Origin: Candidatus Peribacteraceae bacterium
Lineage (GTDB): Bacteria; Patescibacteriota; Gracilibacteria; Peribacterales; Peribacteraceae
Assembly (NCBI GenBank): GCA_028699155.1
Contig: JAQVVD010000008.1
Location: 1-49,348 of the forward strand
Direction of reading: 5' to 3'
Length of the DNA: 49,348 bases
Part shown: piece after piece, positions 46,407 to 49,348 of the stretch
How positions within the stretch are numbered: position 1 is the stretch's first letter
Layout of the letters: every line of letters begins with the position of its first letter
The notes under the pieces: generated by a model
Databases searched by the model: none
Seen by the model: only the letters and a program-made list of their open reading frames with translations
What the model was told of the DNA's origin: nothing
Translations under genes and position numbers: made by a program

Positions 46407-46444
46407 GAAATCTTGTTCCTCTGCTACTGTTCACCCGTATCCCT

Positions 46445-48229
46445 ATGGCACATTCCCATCCATCAAAAGAACTCGAGAGCATTCGCCACAGCGCGGCGCA
46501 CGTTCTCGCACAGGCGGTCCAGAAGCTCTACCCGGATACGCAGATCACCATCGGGCCGCCGATCGACTACGGGTGCTACTACGATTTCCTCTTCAAGAAG
46601 CCGATTTCTGATGAGGATTTCCCGAAGATAGAGAAGGAGATGCGTGCGATCATCAACCAGGGGCAGACGTTCGAGGTGGAGTCGCTTGCGATCAAGGATG
46701 CCATCGCATACTGGAAGAAGAAGGGGCAGACGTTCAAAGTGGAACTCATCAAAGATCTGGAGAAGGAGGGCGTGAAAGAAGTGACGCTCTACAGGAACAT
46801 CGGGAGAGACGGCAAGGAAACATTCGTCGATCTCTGCCGCGGCGGCCACGTGCAGAGTACGAAGGACATCCCCGCCGACGGATTCAAAATTCTCAGCCTC
46901 GCCGGCGCCTACTGGCGCGGCGATGAGAAGAATGCGCAACTCACGCGCATCTACGTTGCAGTTTTTCCTTCCAAGGAGGAACTCAAGGCGCATTTGTCCA
47001 TGGTCGAGGAGGCGAAGAAACGCGACCACCGCAAGCTGGGGAAAGAGCTGGATCTCTTTAGTTTGCATGAAGAAGGGCAGGGGTTCCCGTTCTGGCATCC
47101 GCACGGGACGGAACTGTTCGTTGCACTGCAGCAGTGTCTGCGCGAAAAGAATCGCGCGCATGGGTACACGGAAATCATGACGCCCATGATTCTCAACCGT
47201 CAGCTCTGGGAGCAATCCGGGCACTGGGATAAGTTCCGCGAGCACATGTACTTCACGGATATTGACGATGTAGTTCATGCGGTAAAACCCATGAACTGCC
47301 CCGGCGGGCTGGTCATTTTCCGCAATGAGCAGCATTCCTATCGTGATCTGCCCATTCGGCGTGCGGAATTCGGGTACGTGCATCGCCATGAGAAGTCCGG
47401 CGTGCTGTACGGTCTCTTCCGCGTGCGTGCGTTCACGCAGGATGATGCGCATGTGTTCTGTACTGCTGAGCAGCTCAATACAGAGATCACCGATATGGTC
47501 GATTATGCCATGGAGGTGTATAGCCAGTGTGGGTTTCATGAGTATGAAATCTTCATTGCCACGCGCCCAGAACAGTTCATTGGCGAGGAGAAGGATTGGG
47601 AGCGTGCGCAACAGGCGCTGGAGCATGCGCTGTGGCAGAAGGGTCTTGCCTTCGGTGTCAAGGAAGGTGAGGGGGCGTTCTACGGACCGAAGATCGAATT
47701 CAACATTCGTGATTGCATCGGGCGTAACTGGCAGTGCGGTACGATACAGGTGGATTTCTCGATGCCGAAACGCTTGGGTGCGGTGTTCATTGATGACCAG
47801 AATTCCAAGCGAACGCCCATTATGCTGCATCGCGCAATTGTTGGTTCTCTCGAACGGTTCATTGGCATTCTCATCGAACATTTTGCCGGGCTCTTCCCGC
47901 TCTGGCTGGCGCCCGTGCAGGCGGCGGTCCTGCCGCTCGCCGCGGCGCACGCGGAGTACGCGCAGTCCGTTTTTGCAGCACTCAAGGAGCAGGGGATGCG
48001 CGTGCAGTACATGGATCCGGAGGAATCGCTCGGCAAGCGCATCCGCGAAGGAGAGAAGATGAAGATTCCGTACCTGCTCGTGCTCGGCGACCAGGAGGTG
48101 AAGGATACGTCCGTTTCCGTCCGTAACGTGAAGACCAAGCAGCAGGTCACGGTGCCGCTCCAGGAATTCATCGGGAAGACGGTGGCGGATATCAGGGGGC
48201 GCATGCTGGAGGCTTCGATTGGCTCATAG
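46445..48229 (+). CDS. thrS: Threonyl-tRNA synthetase lacking the TGS domain
   Basis: 594 residues; E. coli ThrS has about 640. The N-terminal TGS domain is absent: the protein starts in the editing (N2) domain with IRHSAAHVLAQAV (HxxxH) and continues to its CRGGHVQST motif. The class II catalytic core follows, with zinc ligands in MNCPGG (Cys) and downstream His residues; motif 2 is FRVRAFTQDDAHVFC, and motif 3 is around PIMLHRAIVGSLERFIGIL. The C-terminal anticodon-binding domain is complete (GKRIREGEKMKIPYLLVLGDQE). Charges tRNA-Thr and clears Ser mischarging. Transcription seems to be attenuated by the upstream Thr leader. Confidence 0.96.
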   Translation: MAHSHPSKELESIRHSAAHVLAQAVQKLYPDTQITIGPPIDYGCYYDFLFKKPISDEDFPKIEKEMRAIINQGQTFEVESLAIKDAIAYWKKKGQTFKVELIKDLEKEGVKEVTLYRNIGRDGKETFVDLCRGGHVQSTKDIPADGFKILSLAGAYWRGDEKNAQLTRIYVAVFPSKEELKAHLSMVEEAKKRDHRKLGKELDLFSLHEEGQGFPFWHPHGTELFVALQQCLREKNRAHGYTEIMTPMILNRQLWEQSGHWDKFREHMYFTDIDDVVHAVKPMNCPGGLVIFRNEQHSYRDLPIRRAEFGYVHRHEKSGVLYGLFRVRAFTQDDAHVFCTAEQLNTEITDMVDYAMEVYSQCGFHEYEIFIATRPEQFIGEEKDWERAQQALEHALWQKGLAFGVKEGEGAFYGPKIEFNIRDCIGRNWQCGTIQVDFSMPKRLGAVFIDDQNSKRTPIMLHRAIVGSLERFIGILIEHFAGLFPLWLAPVQAAVLPLAAAHAEYAQSVFAALKEQGMRVQYMDPEESLGKRIREGEKMKIPYLLVLGDQEVKDTSVSVRNVKTKQQVTVPLQEFIGKTVADIRGRMLEASIGS

Positions 48230-48233
48230 TTTT

Positions 48234-48284
48234 GAGATAGGAGTCATGTGTTGAAGAGTGCTCGTCACTCACGACTCCTATCTC
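48234..48284. repeat. Two-part hairpin between thrS and the lgt-like gene
   Basis: GAGATAGGAGTC (48234-48245) pairs perfectly over 12 bp with 48273-48284; within the loop GAGTG/CACTC forms an inner stem. No T-tract follows. It may be an mRNA-end structure or a small repeat element. Confidence 0.65.
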
Positions 48285-48332
48285 GTGGCAGAGCAGTGGC
48301 ACTACGCACCTCTTCCCTGTACGATTGGTCCG

Positions 48333-49256
48333 ATGTTTGAGGCATTCTCCGCCGGTCCGTTCATCATCTGGACGCGCACGATCTTCCTCCTACTGGGGAT
48401 TTGGCTCTCGTTTGAGTTCTTCCTGCGGCTTGCCAAGAGCGCGCACCTCTCTCTGCAGCACTTCCGCGATCGTGCGTGGATGTACGCTCTCGCGTTCCTC
48501 CTCGGAGGGCGCCTCATTGCGATGCTGCTGGATTACCAGGTGTACAAAAAGGATCTGCTGCGCATGTTCGTGGTGTGGGATGGGGGATTCAGTTACCTGG
48601 GCGGCGCGATCGGAATCGGCATCATGCTCTACTGGATTACGCGCCAGCACCGTACGACGTTCCTGCAGTGGCTGGATGTGCTGCTGCCTGCTGCGAGTTT
48701 CGGTTTGGTATTCGACTGGCTCGGCAAGTTTACTGCCGGGCAATCGTACGGGCACCTCACGGATATGTTCTGGGGCGTGACGTACGAAGCGATGCACGTG
48801 CGATACGTCGCGCCGGTGCAACCGGTGCAGCTCTTCTACGCCCTCTTCTTCCTCCTGCTCACGTTCCTCCTCCTGGTTATCCGGAAGAATGCGCATCGTG
48901 CCGGTTCCGAGACGCTCTTCGGCATCGTGCTCGCCTCCGTTGCGACGTTCTTCCTGGAGTACCTGCGCGGGGATTTCAGTATTCCGGTCTATGCCACTCA
49001 GCTCGATTTCGTCGTCCTCTTCCTGCTCTTTGCCAGCCTTGGCATCTTCGCTGCAGTGGAATTGCGGCTCTCGCAACTGCAGGTGTACCTCTACGAACTT
49101 CTGCTCGTCCTCTTCGTGATCGGGTACATGCTGCTGCGGTCCTGGCTCGAGTTTCCGACAATGGAGTTGCGTTTCAGCCAGTTCCTCTCCGTACTCGCAT
49201 TGCTTGGGACTGTCGTGTACGTTATTGTTCATCGCCGAAAGTACCCCCATCTCTAA
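48333..49256 (+). CDS. Lgt-like prolipoprotein diacylglyceryl transferase (divergent)
   Basis: 307 residues with eight or so membrane helices. The Lgt pattern is present in order: an early helix, LLGGRLIAMLLDYQVYKKD, WDGGFSYLGGAIGIGI, a diverged signature DWLGKFTAGQSYGH where Lgt has GRIGNF.NGE.YG, APVQPVQLFYALFFLLL (Lgt has PSQLYE) and FLEYLRGD. The key HGG (His103 in E. coli) reads YLGG and the signature Arg and Asn are replaced by Trp-Leu and Lys, so activity is uncertain. The window's many lipoproteins need this step, and I see no other candidate here. TACGAT lies 7 nt before the ATG. The start at 48333 matches the family N-terminus. Confidence 0.72.
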   Translation: MFEAFSAGPFIIWTRTIFLLLGIWLSFEFFLRLAKSAHLSLQHFRDRAWMYALAFLLGGRLIAMLLDYQVYKKDLLRMFVVWDGGFSYLGGAIGIGIMLYWITRQHRTTFLQWLDVLLPAASFGLVFDWLGKFTAGQSYGHLTDMFWGVTYEAMHVRYVAPVQPVQLFYALFFLLLTFLLLVIRKNAHRAGSETLFGIVLASVATFFLEYLRGDFSIPVYATQLDFVVLFLLFASLGIFAAVELRLSQLQVYLYELLLVLFVIGYMLLRSWLEFPTMELRFSQFLSVLALLGTVVYVIVHRRKYPHL

Positions 49257-49257
49257 T

Positions 49258-49348
49258 ATGCAACAGCTCACCGAAACCATTCAATCTCTCCTGGAGCCTT
49301 GGCTCCTCTTCCTCGCGGATGACCCGATGCTCCGTCTCCTGCAGGGCA
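49258..49348 (+). CDS. Start of a gene cut by the window end
   Basis: The frame opens with ATG two bases after the lgt-like stop and runs off the window: 30 complete codons read MQQLTETIQSLLEPW and a Leu-rich remainder. Hydrophobic, possibly the first helix of a membrane protein. No family can be named from this fragment. The close spacing suggests cotranscription with the lgt-like gene. Confidence 0.45.
   Translation, partial: MQQLTETIQSLLEPWLLFLADDPMLRLLQG

Noticed and set aside
46228-46444. T-box riboswitch ahead of thrS
   Set aside because: No T-box sequence (UGGNACC-like antiterminator bulge) or specifier stem is visible; the Thr-codon run with alternative hairpins fits a leader peptide instead.
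1-49348. CRISPR arrays, rRNA genes or transposases
   Set aside because: No regularly spaced repeats, no rRNA-like segments and no transposase motifs were seen in either strand.

Overview
The window is a GC-rich bacterial chromosome segment packed with single-copy core genes on both strands. TGA is an ordinary stop codon (ftsZ, murL and the aminotransferase gene end with it), so this is not a Gracilibacteria/Absconditabacteria recoded genome. Short intergenic gaps, many small secreted or membrane proteins of unknown function, a membrane-anchored MurF, a VirB2/T4SS-pilin-like protein, a ThrS without its TGS domain and many apparently leaderless genes suggest a Patescibacteria/CPR lineage, perhaps Peregrinibacteria/Peribacteria-like. 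The lineage is an inference from gene content, not a phylogenetic result.

Layout. 0.2-4.4 kb: a coiled-coil lipoprotein, argS, and an SH3b-plus-NodB lipoprotein. 4.4-9.5 kb (minus): an ATP-grasp ligase and a small membrane protein, then an overlapping operon membrane-MurF > DegT aminotransferase > FemX-type aminoacyltransferase. 9.7-12.6 kb: a small secreted protein, an alpha/beta hydrolase and a lipoprotein fusing an AMMECR1-like domain to an alpha/alpha toroid. 12.8-13.7 kb: an AT-rich GNAT and GIY-YIG pair beside tRNA-Met(CAU). 13.9-18.3 kb: a Na/Ca exchanger, grpE, an overlapping murD-murL pair and tRNA-Leu. 18.3-26.4 kb: lipoproteins, thioredoxin reductase, a DMT permease, rpmG, a Nudix hydrolase, recF, ruvC, a FecR-like secreted protein and tRNA-Ile. 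26.5-31 kb: a secreted coiled-coil protein, prs, a PRC-barrel protein, a pilin-like protein, truB and tRNA-Lys. 31-36.5 kb: half a GT5 glycosyltransferase, a stand-alone 5'-3' exonuclease, ftsA-ftsZ and dut. 36.5-41.6 kb: a 1508-residue protein with a putative zincin motif, plus a membrane partner. 41.7-42.8 kb: a mini-island with a GIY-YIG gene, bounded by direct repeats that contain the 3' end of tRNA-Val, and a partial tRNA copy carrying palindromic inserts. 42.8-49.3 kb: comF, rseP, dnaA, thrS behind an apparent threonine attenuator, an lgt-like gene, and the start of one more gene.

How the genes fit together. Cell-envelope work dominates: MurD/MurL (L-Glu addition followed by epimerisation), MurF, FemX, FtsA/FtsZ, Lgt for the many lipoproteins, and RseP. 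Replication and repair genes (dnaA, recF, ruvC, 5'-3' exonuclease) and translation genes (argS, thrS, rpmG, truB, five tRNAs) make up most of the rest.

Main observations: a ribosome-dependent attenuator in front of thrS; the murD-murL pair, with two heptanucleotide tandem repeats inside murD; GIY-YIG cassettes downstream of tRNA genes that share a start-site motif, one bounded by tRNA-derived direct repeats; a recurrent -10 box 6-8 nt before the start codon, including one mirror-symmetric divergent promoter; and the giant zincin-motif protein.
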